A stretch of DNA of 64,000 nucleotides from Botryobacter ruber. Lineage in GTDB: Bacteria; Bacteroidota; Bacteroidia; Cytophagales; Hymenobacteraceae. Location of the stretch: the NCBI RefSeq assembly GCF_003347595.2, contig NZ_QCZK02000043.1, positions 1-64,000 on the forward strand, read 5' to 3'. The notes under the pieces were generated by a model. The model was given only the letters and a program-made list of their open reading frames with translations. It was not told where the DNA came from and did no database searches. The position numbers were made by a program, and so were the translations under genes. This document shows positions 24,055 to 33,592 of this stretch, in pieces (the first letter of the stretch is position 1; the number at the start of each line of letters is the position of its first letter).

Positions 24055-25098
24055 ATGCTTGAAACACAAACACAGGGTGCTTTCTCTGAAAAACTCAGAG
24101 CAATGGATCCCTTTGCCTTATTCACGGAAGATGCCTCGCTGCTGGAGGCTGTAGAAGAGATACGCGAACTGAAACGGCAGAAGAATGCTGTCATCCTGTC
24201 GCATTACTACATGGCGCCCGAGCTGCAGATAACTGATGCGGATGGCGGTATTGCCGACTTTGTGGGAGACTCGCTGGGCCTGAGTGTGGCGGCGAAAAAG
24301 ACAGGTGCTGAGAACATCATTTTCTGTGGTGTGAAGTTTATGGCCGAAACAGCCAAGATATTGAACCCGGAGAAACGGGTGCTGCTGCCAAGTTTTGAGG
24401 CAGGCTGCTCGCTGGCCGAAAGTATTACAGCGTCCGATGTGCGTCAGCTCAAAGCGCTGCACCCGGAGGTGCCGGTGGTGGCCTATATCAACACCTATGC
24501 CGAAACAAAAGCGGAAGCCGACATCTGCTGCACCTCGCGCAACGCCATGGACATTGCCCGTTCCTTTCCCGGGAACAAACTTATTTTCCTGCCCGATGTT
24601 TTTATGGGTCGCAACTTGCAGGCTAAAATCGCTGCCGAAACCGGCAAAGAGTTAATCCTGTGGGAAGGCCGTTGCGAAGTGCATGAGCAGTTTACGCCGC
24701 AGCGCATCAACGGCCTGAAACTGGTGCACCCCGATGCGCAGGTGCTCGTGCACTGGGAAGTGCCGGACGATACGGTGCTGGAAGCCATGAAAGGTTCCGG
24801 TGGTATTGTAGGCAGTACGTCAGATATTATCCGCTTCGTGGGCGAGAGCAGTTCCCGCAAATTTATCCTGGGTTCCGAGTGCGACCTGGGTGCTACGCTG
24901 CGCGGGATGTATCCTGAAAATGAATTTGTGGTGCCCTGCATCAAGTGTCCGCATATGAAACAGATAACAGTGCAGCGTACGCTGCAGGCCCTGCGTGCGA
25001 TTGGTACGGAAGAGGAGCGTGTGTTTGAAGTGAACCTGGAAGCAGACATCCTGCAGCGGGCGCTGCTGCCGATCGAGCGGATGCTGGAGTTCTCTTAA
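24055..25098 (+). CDS. nadA: Quinolinate synthase A
   Basis: A 347-residue Fe-S enzyme that condenses iminoaspartate with dihydroxyacetone phosphate to quinolinate in de novo NAD synthesis. The three expected [4Fe-4S] Cys ligands are visible in SFEAGCSLAES, WEGRCEVHEQF and CIKCPHMK. The ILSHYYMAPELQITDADGGI segment (about 43-62) is characteristic. Length is normal. nadB follows ten bases after the stop, so the two genes form an operon; nadC is not in the window. A perfect palindrome lies upstream. Confidence 0.97.
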   Translation: MLETQTQGAFSEKLRAMDPFALFTEDASLLEAVEEIRELKRQKNAVILSHYYMAPELQITDADGGIADFVGDSLGLSVAAKKTGAENIIFCGVKFMAETAKILNPEKRVLLPSFEAGCSLAESITASDVRQLKALHPEVPVVAYINTYAETKAEADICCTSRNAMDIARSFPGNKLIFLPDVFMGRNLQAKIAAETGKELILWEGRCEVHEQFTPQRINGLKLVHPDAQVLVHWEVPDDTVLEAMKGSGGIVGSTSDIIRFVGESSSRKFILGSECDLGATLRGMYPENEFVVPCIKCPHMKQITVQRTLQALRAIGTEEERVFEVNLEADILQRALLPIERMLEFS

Positions 25099-25108
25099 TC
25101 CTATTGTC

Positions 25109-26665
25109 ATGGAAGCGCGGTTTTACGACTATGTGGTGCTCGGAAGCGGTATTGCAGGACTTACCTTTGCCCTGCATGCCGCCCGGCATGGGACGGTGGC
25201 GGTGGTCTGTAAAGCCGGCGCAGCCGAAACGAATACTGCCTACGCCCAGGGCGGCATAGCTGCCGTACTCAGCACCCTGGATTCCTTTGAGGAGCATGTG
25301 CAGGATACCTTAACAGCCGGTGCCGGTCTGTGCGACGAGGCGGCGGTTCGCTTCCTTGTGGCACAGGCCCCGGAGGCAATTCAATGGCTGCAACAGCAGG
25401 GGGTGGTATTCGACAGCAACGGGAACAGCGAAATTGCGCTGGGGCTGGAAGGCGGCCACAGCCGCAAACGCATTGCCCACGTGAAAGACCACACCGGCCT
25501 GAGCATACAGCAGGTACTGGTAGCGGCAGCGCAAAGGCAGGAGAACATCACCTTCCTGGAGCACCGCATGGGAACGGAGTTGCTGACGAGCAGAGGCAAT
25601 GGTGGCAGCTGCTGTTACGGTGTTCGGGTGCTGGATCTGAACACAGACACGCAGCAAACTCTCCTGGCAAAAGCAGTGGTACTGGCAACAGGTGGCGCAG
25701 GCCAGGTTTTTCAGCACACCACCAACCCGGCTATTGCGACAGGCGATGGCCTGGCCATGGCTTACCGTGCCGGTGCAGCTGTTAGTGACATGGAGTTTTT
25801 CCAGTTTCACCCCACGGCGCTCTACCAGCCCGACAGCAACGAAACTTTTTTAATTACGGAGGCTTTACGGGGAGCAGGAGCAGAGCTGGTGCTGCCCGAT
25901 GGCTCCCGCTTTATGCACGAAGTGCACCCGCTCGGCTCGCTGGCACCGCGCGACATTGTAGCCCGTGCCGTGTACCGGCAGATGCAACTGCACAACAGTC
26001 CCTGCCTGTACCTGGATGCCCGTCACCTGCCCGCGGATCACGTCCGGAAACAGTTTCCTTCTATCAATGCCAAATGCAAAAGTATCGGGATTGCGGTGGA
26101 GCAGGACCTGATTCCCATCGTACCGGCAGCACACTACCAGTGCGGCGGCCTGCAAACTGACCTTCACGGCTGCACTACGATCGCAGGGCTTTATGCGATT
26201 GGCGAAGTTGCCTGTACGGGCGTGCACGGTGCCAACCGGCTGGCAAGTAATTCCCTGCTGGAAGGGGTGGTGTTTGGCCGCAGCGCGGCGCGTCATTCCC
26301 TTCGATGGCAGCAGGCGCAGCTGGGGCCACAGCCTGAGCTACCACCAGTTATTCCAGGTGTTCTACAACCTGCTGCTATGGCGCAGCCTGATGTCGCACA
26401 CCTCCGCACCAGGTTGCGGGAGCTGCTGTGGGAAAAGGTAGGCATTGTCCGGAATCCGGATAAACTGGAGCAGGCGCTGCATCAGGTTGCGGAACTGGAA
26501 GAGCAGCTTGAGAATGAATCTGCCCTTTCCACCGCGACTGCTGCTGTGCAGGAACTGAGAAACCTGCTGACGGTGGCCACGCTGGTGATACAGGCATGTT
26601 TGCGCCGGAGCGAATGCGTAGGCGGGCATTATGTAGAGGCTGATTCGGTGGTAGCTGTGTGTTAG
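25109..26665 (+). CDS. nadB: L-aspartate oxidase
   Basis: A 518-residue FAD enzyme that oxidises L-aspartate to iminoaspartate for NadA. Evidence: the dinucleotide-binding VLGSGIAGLTFALHAA (about 10-25), TNTAYAQGGIAAVL, the GGHSRKRIAH substrate loop, HPTALY and HGANRLASNSLLEG near 375. Helical C-terminal domain complete. A GCAGCAG-type repeat lies within the gene (25588-25615, read as SRGNGGSCC), between strands near residue 165. Co-transcribed with nadA. Confidence 0.97.
   Translation: MEARFYDYVVLGSGIAGLTFALHAARHGTVAVVCKAGAAETNTAYAQGGIAAVLSTLDSFEEHVQDTLTAGAGLCDEAAVRFLVAQAPEAIQWLQQQGVVFDSNGNSEIALGLEGGHSRKRIAHVKDHTGLSIQQVLVAAAQRQENITFLEHRMGTELLTSRGNGGSCCYGVRVLDLNTDTQQTLLAKAVVLATGGAGQVFQHTTNPAIATGDGLAMAYRAGAAVSDMEFFQFHPTALYQPDSNETFLITEALRGAGAELVLPDGSRFMHEVHPLGSLAPRDIVARAVYRQMQLHNSPCLYLDARHLPADHVRKQFPSINAKCKSIGIAVEQDLIPIVPAAHYQCGGLQTDLHGCTTIAGLYAIGEVACTGVHGANRLASNSLLEGVVFGRSAARHSLRWQQAQLGPQPELPPVIPGVLQPAAMAQPDVAHLRTRLRELLWEKVGIVRNPDKLEQALHQVAELEEQLENESALSTATAAVQELRNLLTVATLVIQACLRRSECVGGHYVEADSVVAVC
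25588..25615 (+). repeat. GCAGCAG-like repeat inside nadB
   Basis: AGCAGAGGCAATGGTGGCAG then CTGCTG: matches the GAGGCAATGGTGGC variant of the intergenic family. Here read in a different frame from the other coding copies. Confidence 0.5.
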
Positions 26666-26686
26666 TCAGGAAGTTTTTGTCCTCAC

Positions 26687-26998
26687 AAAGCTAATCTTGT
26701 AGAGAAAAATTATCTGCTGGTGCCACCATTGCCTTAGCTCCTGGGTAAGATAATTTGGTGAACAACTTCATCCCCCTTGGCGAAGGGGGCAGGGGGATTG
26801 ATGGTTACTGCTAATCAATAGTTGTTTGCATTGCTTCCAGTAAATCATCTTATAGCTTTGATTCTTCTGCTATACCGGGCCAATCCCCCAACCCCCTTCG
26901 CCAAGGGGGATTAATTCCGTCGCACTACCTTCTACTGCCTTCTCTTGCATTGCAACCAAATTTCACTGATCCGCTTTTTCTCTACAAAATTTAGCTTT
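26687..26998. repeat. Nested fold-back element (CTAATCTTGTAGAGAAAA ends)
   Basis: Outer inverted ends AAAGCTAATCTTGTAGAGAA (from 26687) and a complementary TCTCTACAAAATTTAGCTTT (to 26998). Inside is a second inverted-repeat element, 26771-26910, with TCCCCCTTGGCGAAGGGGGC arms. A degenerate GCAGCAG copy is at 26713-26744. The outer end motif recurs in the element at 33232-33408. This explains most of the gap between nadB and the next gene. Confidence 0.75.
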
Positions 26999-27127
26999 AA
27001 AGTGGAATATGCAACTCCCGGTTTTACCCGTTAGTCAAAATATAAAATCCAGGTAGAAAGCATCTTAGCAGTACGCTAACCGTAAAGACTATAAGACTTG
27101 TGTTTGTATTACCTAAACACGAAACGT

Positions 27128-27757
27128 ATGGCCTTTGAAAACAGAGAAGAAGCAGCACAGTTGCTGGCGCAGGAGCTGAAAAAGTATAAGCAGACCAATG
27201 CTGTTGTTCTTGCCCTGCCCCGTGGAGGCGTACCCCTCGGCTACATCATCGCGAAAGAGCTGGACCTTCCCCTCGATGTTATCCTCATCAAAAAAATAGG
27301 CTACCCCACCCATCCCGAATACGCCATCGGGGCCGTCAGCCTGGAGAGCCGGGTCCTTAACCCGGATGTAAAGGTGCCACAGGAATATTTCGACGAGCAG
27401 ACCGAGGAGATCAGGTACCAGCTGCGGGAGCGCTACAAACGTTTCAGGGGCAGTCGTAGTCCCGTCATTATCAAAGACAAAACCGTTATTCTGGTAGATG
27501 ACGGCATTGCGACGGGCTATACCATGATGGCGGCTGCCCAGCTGGTACGCGATTCGCACCCGGCTAAAGTGGTCATTGCCGTTCCCGTCGCCTCACCCCG
27601 CGTGCTCGACAAGCTCGCTGTCTGTTCCGAAGATATTGTTTGCCTCTCGGCGCCTGAGTCTTTCCAGGCGGTAGGACAGTTTTATCATGATTTTTCTGAA
27701 GTGACGGATGAGGAGGTAATCCAGATGCTGCAGGACCCCACTATCCAGAGCCGGTAA
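27128..27757 (+). CDS. Phosphoribosyltransferase-family protein
   Basis: A 209-residue cytoplasmic protein with a type I phosphoribosyltransferase fold. LALPRGGVPLGYIIAKEL lies near 30-47. The PRPP-binding loop is VILVDDGIATGYTMMAAAQL (about 123-142). The substrate is unknown; this family is often found beside, or fused to, dienelactone-hydrolase-like proteins, as here. I chose ATG 27128, which matches the usual N terminus FENREEAAQLLA. 17 bases to the next gene. Confidence 0.88.
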   Translation: MAFENREEAAQLLAQELKKYKQTNAVVLALPRGGVPLGYIIAKELDLPLDVILIKKIGYPTHPEYAIGAVSLESRVLNPDVKVPQEYFDEQTEEIRYQLRERYKRFRGSRSPVIIKDKTVILVDDGIATGYTMMAAAQLVRDSHPAKVVIAVPVASPRVLDKLAVCSEDIVCLSAPESFQAVGQFYHDFSEVTDEEVIQMLQDPTIQSR

Positions 27758-27774
27758 TTTAAAACAACTGAGGT

Positions 27775-28428
27775 ATGCCAGAATATCAAATACAGGAAGA
27801 AGTGGAAATCCGCATCGGCGATAAGCGCCTGATGGGAAATTTGAATTTACCTGCCGGGGCAACCGGTATGGTTATTTTTTCGCATGGCAGTGGCAGCAGC
27901 CGGCACAGCTCCCGCAACCGCTATGTAGCCCGTGTGCTCGAAGAAGAGGGCCTTGCCACCCTGCTGTTCGACCTGCTTACCGAGGAGGAGGACAGCGTGT
28001 ACGAGAACCGGTTTGACATTCCGTTGCTTATCCGGCGCCTGATAAGTGTAACGGAGTGGGTGCAGCACCAAAAAGCTTTACAGCAGTTGCCACTGGGTTT
28101 CTTTGGTTCGAGTACAGGAGCTGCTTCGGCGCTGGGAGCGGCTGCAGAACTAGGCAATACAATTAAAGCCGTCGTATCCAGGGGTGGCCGGCCCGACCTG
28201 GCTATTCCGGTGCTGCCCAAAGTTACGGCACCAACCCTGCTGCTGGTCGGCGGCCTCGATGGCCCGGTAATCGGCATGAACGAAGAGGCTTACGCTGAAC
28301 TGAAATCGGTACGAAAACTTACCATAGTGCCGGGCGCGACGCACCTGTTCGAAGAACCCGGGAAGCTGGAGGAAGTGGCGCACCTGGCTATGCAGTGGTT
28401 CAAAGAGTACCTGAAGAAGCAGGAGTAG
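27775..28428 (+). CDS. Alpha/beta hydrolase, dienelactone-hydrolase-like
   Basis: A 217-residue protein. VIFSHGSGSSRHSSRN (about 33-48) forms the oxyanion region. The nucleophile elbow is GFFGSSTGAASAL (about 108-120, Ser in GSSTG). The acid is in LLVGGLDGPV and the His in GATHLFEE (about 197-204), so the triad is complete. No signal peptide. Same operon as the phosphoribosyltransferase; the two families often co-occur in stress-related loci. Substrate unknown. Confidence 0.88.
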   Translation: MPEYQIQEEVEIRIGDKRLMGNLNLPAGATGMVIFSHGSGSSRHSSRNRYVARVLEEEGLATLLFDLLTEEEDSVYENRFDIPLLIRRLISVTEWVQHQKALQQLPLGFFGSSTGAASALGAAAELGNTIKAVVSRGGRPDLAIPVLPKVTAPTLLLVGGLDGPVIGMNEEAYAELKSVRKLTIVPGATHLFEEPGKLEEVAHLAMQWFKEYLKKQE

Positions 28429-28557
28429 CTGTCGGGACCGTTGGTGGAAATGTTACTTACTCTTAGTGTATGTTCATCTGTATCTTCTTGCTCCCTTTTT
28501 CATTGTTAACTTTCGCGCTCCTCGGCTGGGGAAGGGGCCCTATTTAAGCGCGGCCGC

Positions 28558-28672
28558 GTTTTCGCATCCGTCGCTGTCTACGTGAACCTGCCCTTCGCTG
28601 CACTGCGGGCTGCTGAGCAGAGCTCAGCACCGGAACACGTAGAAGGCTCCTCCTGCGAAAACTGGAAAGGTT
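28558..28672. repeat. Imperfect fold-back element
   Basis: Arms GTTTTCGCA / TGCGAAAAC and TCTACGTG / CACGTAGA nest around a GC-rich centre. Non-coding. Together with the next element and unremarkable sequence it fills the 778-base gap 28429-29206. Confidence 0.55.
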
Positions 28673-28700
28673 TTCTCTTCGAGCCAACTGTTGCAAAATC

Positions 28701-28870
28701 TGTCATTGGTAGCCCTGTGAGAAATGACACTAAAAATTAGAATGCTTGAAATAATTCAGATTTCTCACAGCTACGCTGGCTCCCTTCGGCTCTCGCCTCG
28801 GGAATGTTACCAATGACAGTTACTTTTGTTTTTTATTTTGAATAGCAAAAAATTAGAATGAAACGGCCCT
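28701..28870. repeat. Fold-back element sharing 59 bp with 23482-23540
   Basis: Inverted arms TGTCATTGGTA (28701-28711) / TACCAATGACA (28808-28818). The right part 28812-28870 is an inverted near-copy of 23482-23540. Non-coding mobile-repeat remnant. Confidence 0.75.
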
Positions 28871-29206
28871 ACCTGATAACGGGAAGAACAGGGGGAAATG
28901 GTTTGGTAGCTGAGTTGAAAAGAAGATGAACCATTCTTCCGGATACAGGTAGTAAACTACAATAAAATAATTTTCAATTTTAGGGAATCAAAATTGCACT
29001 TTAAAGGTTTTGGCTGGAAATAACTAAAACTTTATGGCAAAAAATTACAATAGAGGTGTTTTTACTGCCTCTAAAGGCCTGTTGGCTTTGTACCACGCGA
29101 AGCAGCTTAACTCCTGCTCCGGAAATAGTACGTTTCTGCAATTGTGCCGGCTTCTGTAGTCGCCATTTTTCTAAAATAAATACTGATCCATTTTTGAATT
29201 TATTTT

Positions 29207-32200
29207 ATGCAGTTCGCACAACTCCGACGTTCCTTTGCAGCTGTTGCTGCACTTTGCTGTTTCCTTAGTTACCCCGCGTTTGCCCAGACCAGTTACACCT
29301 GGAACGGCAGTAGTTCTTCGGACTGGAACCAACCTGCCAACTGGACGCCAAACGGAGTTCCCGCTGCTGCAGACAATGTTTCCATTACCACTGCCACTCC
29401 AAACCAACCGGTGCTCCAGGCTTCCGGCAGCGTCGCCAACTTTACAATCAGTACCGGTAACCTCAACTTAAATGGCTTCACGCTGACAGTTGCAGGAGCA
29501 ACAGGTACTTTCTCCGGCGGAACAATCTCCAACGGCACCCTACAGCTGTCGCTCACGAACAGTGCCACCTTTTCAGGCACTACCTTTGGCGTCCTGCTAA
29601 ATGGTAACGCAGGCGGGTTGCTTTTTAACGGCTCTACTTTCAACAACACCGTAAGCCTGACCAAAACCGGCAGTACCACAGATCTCTGCACCGGGAACAA
29701 CACCTTTAACGGCGTCACTTCCATCACGAACAACGGCACCAACTATATCCGGCTTGCCAATTCTACCCGCGATATCTTTAATGGAAACGTCACGTTCAGC
29801 AACACCGGCACCAGCTACATCGACGTGGCCCGCCACGATGCCAGCGGCACATTGTTCAATGGCAACGTCCTAATCAACAGTATTAGCGGCACAGGCGTCA
29901 ACTTCGGGCAGGGAACAGGCATGGCTATACTGGCAGCAGGAAAGACGATTAGCGTGGGTGCTTCCGGTTTCACAGCGGGTACGCTGGCGCTGCGAAATTT
30001 TATTCAAACAGGCACAACCGCACAAAATCTTAGCCTGAGCGGCACCAGCACCTTATCTTTCCAGACAGGCAGCGTTTTTGAAGGTCCGCTCACCACTGTC
30101 GCTCCAAATATGGCCTTGAACGGCTCCACCTTTAACAACACAACTGTTATTGAGAAGACCGGCAGTGCGAGCAATACCTTTACTGGCGGCAACACCTTCA
30201 ACGGCACCACCACCATCGTCAACAGTGGCACCAACTATATTCGACTAGCCAATTCCACCCGCGATATTTTCAATGCTGATGTTACTTTTACGAACACCGG
30301 CTCCAGTTATATTGACGTGGCACGTCACGATGCTACCGGCACCGAATTTTACGGGAACATTTTTGTAAACAGTACAGCCGGAACAGGCGTGCAGTTTTGC
30401 CAGGGAGCGGGTGTGGCTACGCTGGCAGCTGGAAAAGTAATGCAAGTGGGCAGTATGGGTTTTACGGCAGGCACCCTGATGCTGCGAAATTTCACCCAAA
30501 CCGGCAATACGGCCCAGAACATCCGGCTTACCGGTACCGGCATCGTCTCGTTCCAGAGCGGCAACACGTTTAACGGTCCGGTAGCAGTAACAGCACCGGG
30601 TATCGTGGTTGGCGGAACAGTATTTAATGCAACAGCTTCCTTTGAAAAAACCGGCACAAGCACCAACAACGGAACCGGCGGCAATAGCTTCAACGGCCTT
30701 ACCACCTTTACCAATACCAGCACCGGGGCTTTCCACCTGAACAACACCGGCACCGATGTCTTTAACGAGAACATCATTGTTAACTGCACTGCCAGCGGCG
30801 GCATCCGCTTCGGACAGTCAACCGGTTCTGCAACACTGGCAGCCGGTAAAACGATCAGTATTGGCAGTACAGGCTTTAGCAGCGGCAGTTTGCTGCTCCG
30901 TAACTTCACGCAGCTTGGCAGCGCGCCTATCAGCTTTTCAGCAACCGGCACAGGTACTATCTCTTTTCAGGCAGGCACCACCCTGGGCGGCAATGTTACA
31001 GTCGTGTCACCGGGCCTTGCGCTGGATGGCGCGACTTTCAATGGAACGGCTTCTTTTGTAAAAACGGCTGCAGGCAGTACCTCCGCCGGCGGGAATACCT
31101 TCAGAGGAGTAACAAGCTTTACCAACAGCGGCAGCAGTTTTCTGCGGCTGGCCAACGTTACCCGCGACATTTTTTATGCCGATGTCACTTTCACCAACAG
31201 CGGCACCAGCACCAGCTATACCGAAGTTGCCCGCAACGATGCCTCCGGCACGCTGTTCTATGGCAATGTGTACGTGAACAACACCAGCGGCTCCGGAATT
31301 CATATCTGTCCGGCAGGAAACACAGGCACGGCTGTACTGGCAGCAGGAAAAACCATTGCTGTAGGCAGCTCCGGCTTTACGACCGGCGGTTTATACCTCC
31401 GCAATTTCGTGCAGGAAGGAACTGCTCCGCAACTAGTAACGCTGGGCGGAACGGCAAGCCAGCTTCATTTCCTGGCAGGAACGGTGTTCAACGGTGACCT
31501 CAGCGCCACGGCTCCATCGCTGCTCCTGAGCGGCTCTGTCTTTAACGGCACCACTTCGCTTACGAAAACAGGCAGCGCTGCCAATGCGGGAACCGGCGGA
31601 TGTACCTTCAACGGCCCCACCACCATCACCAACAGCGGCACCGGTGCGCTGACCCTGGCCAGCACCACCGGCGACGGCTTCAACAGCTCCGCGCATTTCA
31701 TCCAGCGCAGTACGGGAGCGCTGCAACCGGCCTCTTCCGGCACCACCACTTTTGCAGGAGATGTTTCTACAGCAGGTTCTGCAGCCGCTATTACCTTTGG
31801 CAGCACAACAGGGAAGGTAGTGATGGACGGATCTGCTCCACAAAACCTGCGTGGCGACGCAGCCTTTCCGCCACAAATTCAGCAGCTCCAAGTGGCAACG
31901 ACCGAGCAGGGAAAACTGGTACTCCACGTAAACCTGAGCGTGCTGCAAGACCTTGCCTTTACTTCGGGCATCATCGAAGCCAGCAGCACCGGCTCTGCAG
32001 CCAATGGACTGCTCATCCTGCAGAATGGTGTCAGCTTCAGCGATGCGCCCGATAACGGCAGTCATGTTACCGGCTATGTGCGCAAAGTTGGGGACAGTGC
32101 CTTCACCTTCCCGACCGGCAGCGGCACGGCGTACAGGCCAATCGTCATATCGGCGCCCGCACTAACCACCGATCACTTCACGGCAGCCTATTTCAGAACC

Positions 32201-33091
32201 GATCCAAACACCTACTACCCCAGAACTTCCCTGAAAGATGGCCTGAACTACATCAGTCACCTGGAGTACTGGATGCTGGACCGGACTGGTGGGAGTTCTG
32301 CGGCTACTGTTTCCCTTTCCTGGGATGCGCAAAGTAGCATCTCTGATTCCAAAGGACTGCTGATAGCTCGCTGGGACGGTACCGGCTGGGTAAACGAAGG
32401 CCACGGTATGATTTCAGAAAACGGACAAAGCGGATTTCTTTTTTCCGGGTCAGATGTCAGCTCCTTTAGCCCCTTTACCTTTGGTTCTGTCTATACACCA
32501 TTCGAATCAAACGCTCCTGTTGCGCAGGGTGCCTTACCGGTAGAACTGATCAGCTTTGTTGCCACACCCAAAGCTGCAGGGGTGTGGCTACAATGGAAAA
32601 CAGCTACCGAAAAAGATAACAACTACTTCACCGTAGAACGCTCACCGGATGGAATTCATTTTGAGGAAGTAACCCGCGTGAAAGGCAGTGGCAACAGCAG
32701 CACCGCCCGGAGCTACGAAGCTGCAGACCAACACCCGCTGCCAGGCACGAGCTATTATCGTTTAAGGCAAACAGATCTGGATGGCAGCTTCAGCTATTCC
32801 GCTGTCGTGCCGGTAAACTTCCGGGGAAGCCTTCAGCAGGACATGCAGGTGTATCCGAATCCTTCTGCCGGTGCCACCATTGCCATAGCTGTTCCTGCAG
32901 CAGCGGGCAAGGAGTTGGCCGTTACAATCGTGGATGTGCAGGGGCGGGTTGTGTATGCTACCATCGTTCCGGAACATGCCGCTGAACGTCTGCTGAAAAT
33001 TGAGCCGGTGCAACCGCTGAAAGCAGGCGTTTATATGGTGCATGTTACCGGCAGCAACAGCGCTTACAGCAAAAAGCTGATCGTGCAGTAG
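29207..33091 (+). CDS. Large secreted repeat protein with T9SS sorting domain
   Basis: A 1294-residue exported protein. Signal peptide MQFAQLRRSFAAVAALCCFL then ...PAFAQ (cleavage about 27). Residues about 100-900 hold several long imperfect repeats of roughly 130-170 residues, each with LAAGKTISVG, FTAGTLALRNF and NYIRLANSTRDIF-type segments rich in Thr, Asn, Gly and Ser, suggesting a beta-helix. A fibronectin-like region (LPVELISFVATPKAAGVWLQ) lies near 1105-1195. The end is a type A T9SS sorting domain (VYPNPSAGATI ... KAGVYMVHV ... KKLIVQ). Likely cell-surface or matrix protein. Confidence 0.93.
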   Translation: MQFAQLRRSFAAVAALCCFLSYPAFAQTSYTWNGSSSSDWNQPANWTPNGVPAAADNVSITTATPNQPVLQASGSVANFTISTGNLNLNGFTLTVAGATGTFSGGTISNGTLQLSLTNSATFSGTTFGVLLNGNAGGLLFNGSTFNNTVSLTKTGSTTDLCTGNNTFNGVTSITNNGTNYIRLANSTRDIFNGNVTFSNTGTSYIDVARHDASGTLFNGNVLINSISGTGVNFGQGTGMAILAAGKTISVGASGFTAGTLALRNFIQTGTTAQNLSLSGTSTLSFQTGSVFEGPLTTVAPNMALNGSTFNNTTVIEKTGSASNTFTGGNTFNGTTTIVNSGTNYIRLANSTRDIFNADVTFTNTGSSYIDVARHDATGTEFYGNIFVNSTAGTGVQFCQGAGVATLAAGKVMQVGSMGFTAGTLMLRNFTQTGNTAQNIRLTGTGIVSFQSGNTFNGPVAVTAPGIVVGGTVFNATASFEKTGTSTNNGTGGNSFNGLTTFTNTSTGAFHLNNTGTDVFNENIIVNCTASGGIRFGQSTGSATLAAGKTISIGSTGFSSGSLLLRNFTQLGSAPISFSATGTGTISFQAGTTLGGNVTVVSPGLALDGATFNGTASFVKTAAGSTSAGGNTFRGVTSFTNSGSSFLRLANVTRDIFYADVTFTNSGTSTSYTEVARNDASGTLFYGNVYVNNTSGSGIHICPAGNTGTAVLAAGKTIAVGSSGFTTGGLYLRNFVQEGTAPQLVTLGGTASQLHFLAGTVFNGDLSATAPSLLLSGSVFNGTTSLTKTGSAANAGTGGCTFNGPTTITNSGTGALTLASTTGDGFNSSAHFIQRSTGALQPASSGTTTFAGDVSTAGSAAAITFGSTTGKVVMDGSAPQNLRGDAAFPPQIQQLQVATTEQGKLVLHVNLSVLQDLAFTSGIIEASSTGSAANGLLILQNGVSFSDAPDNGSHVTGYVRKVGDSAFTFPTGSGTAYRPIVISAPALTTDHFTAAYFRTDPNTYYPRTSLKDGLNYISHLEYWMLDRTGGSSAATVSLSWDAQSSISDSKGLLIARWDGTGWVNEGHGMISENGQSGFLFSGSDVSSFSPFTFGSVYTPFESNAPVAQGALPVELISFVATPKAAGVWLQWKTATEKDNNYFTVERSPDGIHFEEVTRVKGSGNSSTARSYEAADQHPLPGTSYYRLRQTDLDGSFSYSAVVPVNFRGSLQQDMQVYPNPSAGATIAIAVPAAAGKELAVTIVDVQGRVVYATIVPEHAAERLLKIEPVQPLKAGVYMVHVTGSNSAYSKKLIVQ

Positions 33092-33124
33092 CTGTCCTGG
33101 CTGGGTAGATAATCGTAGTGTCTT

Positions 33125-33175
33125 GATGTTGTGCTATAAAGAAAGGATATGTAGCCTTCTTTATAGCACAACATC
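33125..33175 (+). terminator. Strong hairpin after the T9SS gene
   Basis: Arms of about 21 bases (GATGTTGTGCTATAAAGAA at 33125 and complement to 33175), nearly perfect. No long T-run follows (ATTTA), so it may be a terminator or an mRNA-stabilising stem. Confidence 0.6.
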
Positions 33176-33231
33176 ATTTACTCCCGTTCTCTAAAAACAT
33201 TGATACATTTTCAAGTTTAATAAAGAAGAAA

Positions 33232-33408
33232 AAACTCCCCTCCTTGGACCTAATCTTGTAGGGAAAAATGGAATAATAAAATGATTCCTGCCACCAGTTA
33301 CCGCTGCGCTCAAACTGGCGGTAGAAAATACTTATGAAAAACAATTCATATTTTTATAATACAAAGTTATCTCTACAAGATTAGCCTTGGACAAGGAGGG
33401 GAGTTTTT
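33232..33408. repeat. Fold-back element AAACTCCCCTCCTTGG
   Basis: Inverted ends AAACTCCCCTCCTTGG... and ...CCTTGGACAAGGAGGGGAGT, with inner CTAATCTTGTAG/CTACAAGATTAG arms. The right end plus about 50 flanking bases recurs at 58805-58880. Non-coding. Confidence 0.75.
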
Positions 33409-33468
33409 ACTGACTTGAAATTGTATCTATTATTCAGTAAAAAGGGAGTAAACCCACTTCCACTGAAG

Positions 33469-33503
33469 AGCAGCAGAGGCTGTGGTGGCAGGTGCAGCAG
33501 AAC
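33469..33503 (+). repeat. GCAGCAG intergenic repeat (+), consensus copy
   Basis: AGCAGCAGAGGCTGTGGTGG followed by CAGGTGCAGCAGAACAAAAA, the best representative of the family. Confidence 0.9.
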
Positions 33504-33592
33504 AAAAACTGCGAAATCAGCACTTGCTAATGTCGAAAATCCCGAAGAATTTCGGGGGAAGCAAATGTGGTTGATTTAAAACTAAATCCTGT

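Noticed and set aside
29056-29268. Short frame upstream of the T9SS protein
   Set aside because: No ribosome-binding site, overlaps the promoter region and the signal-peptide codons of the real gene.
32860-32905. GCAGCAG-like stretch in the T9SS sorting domain
   Set aside because: Similarity is partial, and the encoded NPSAGATI segment is normal for sorting domains.
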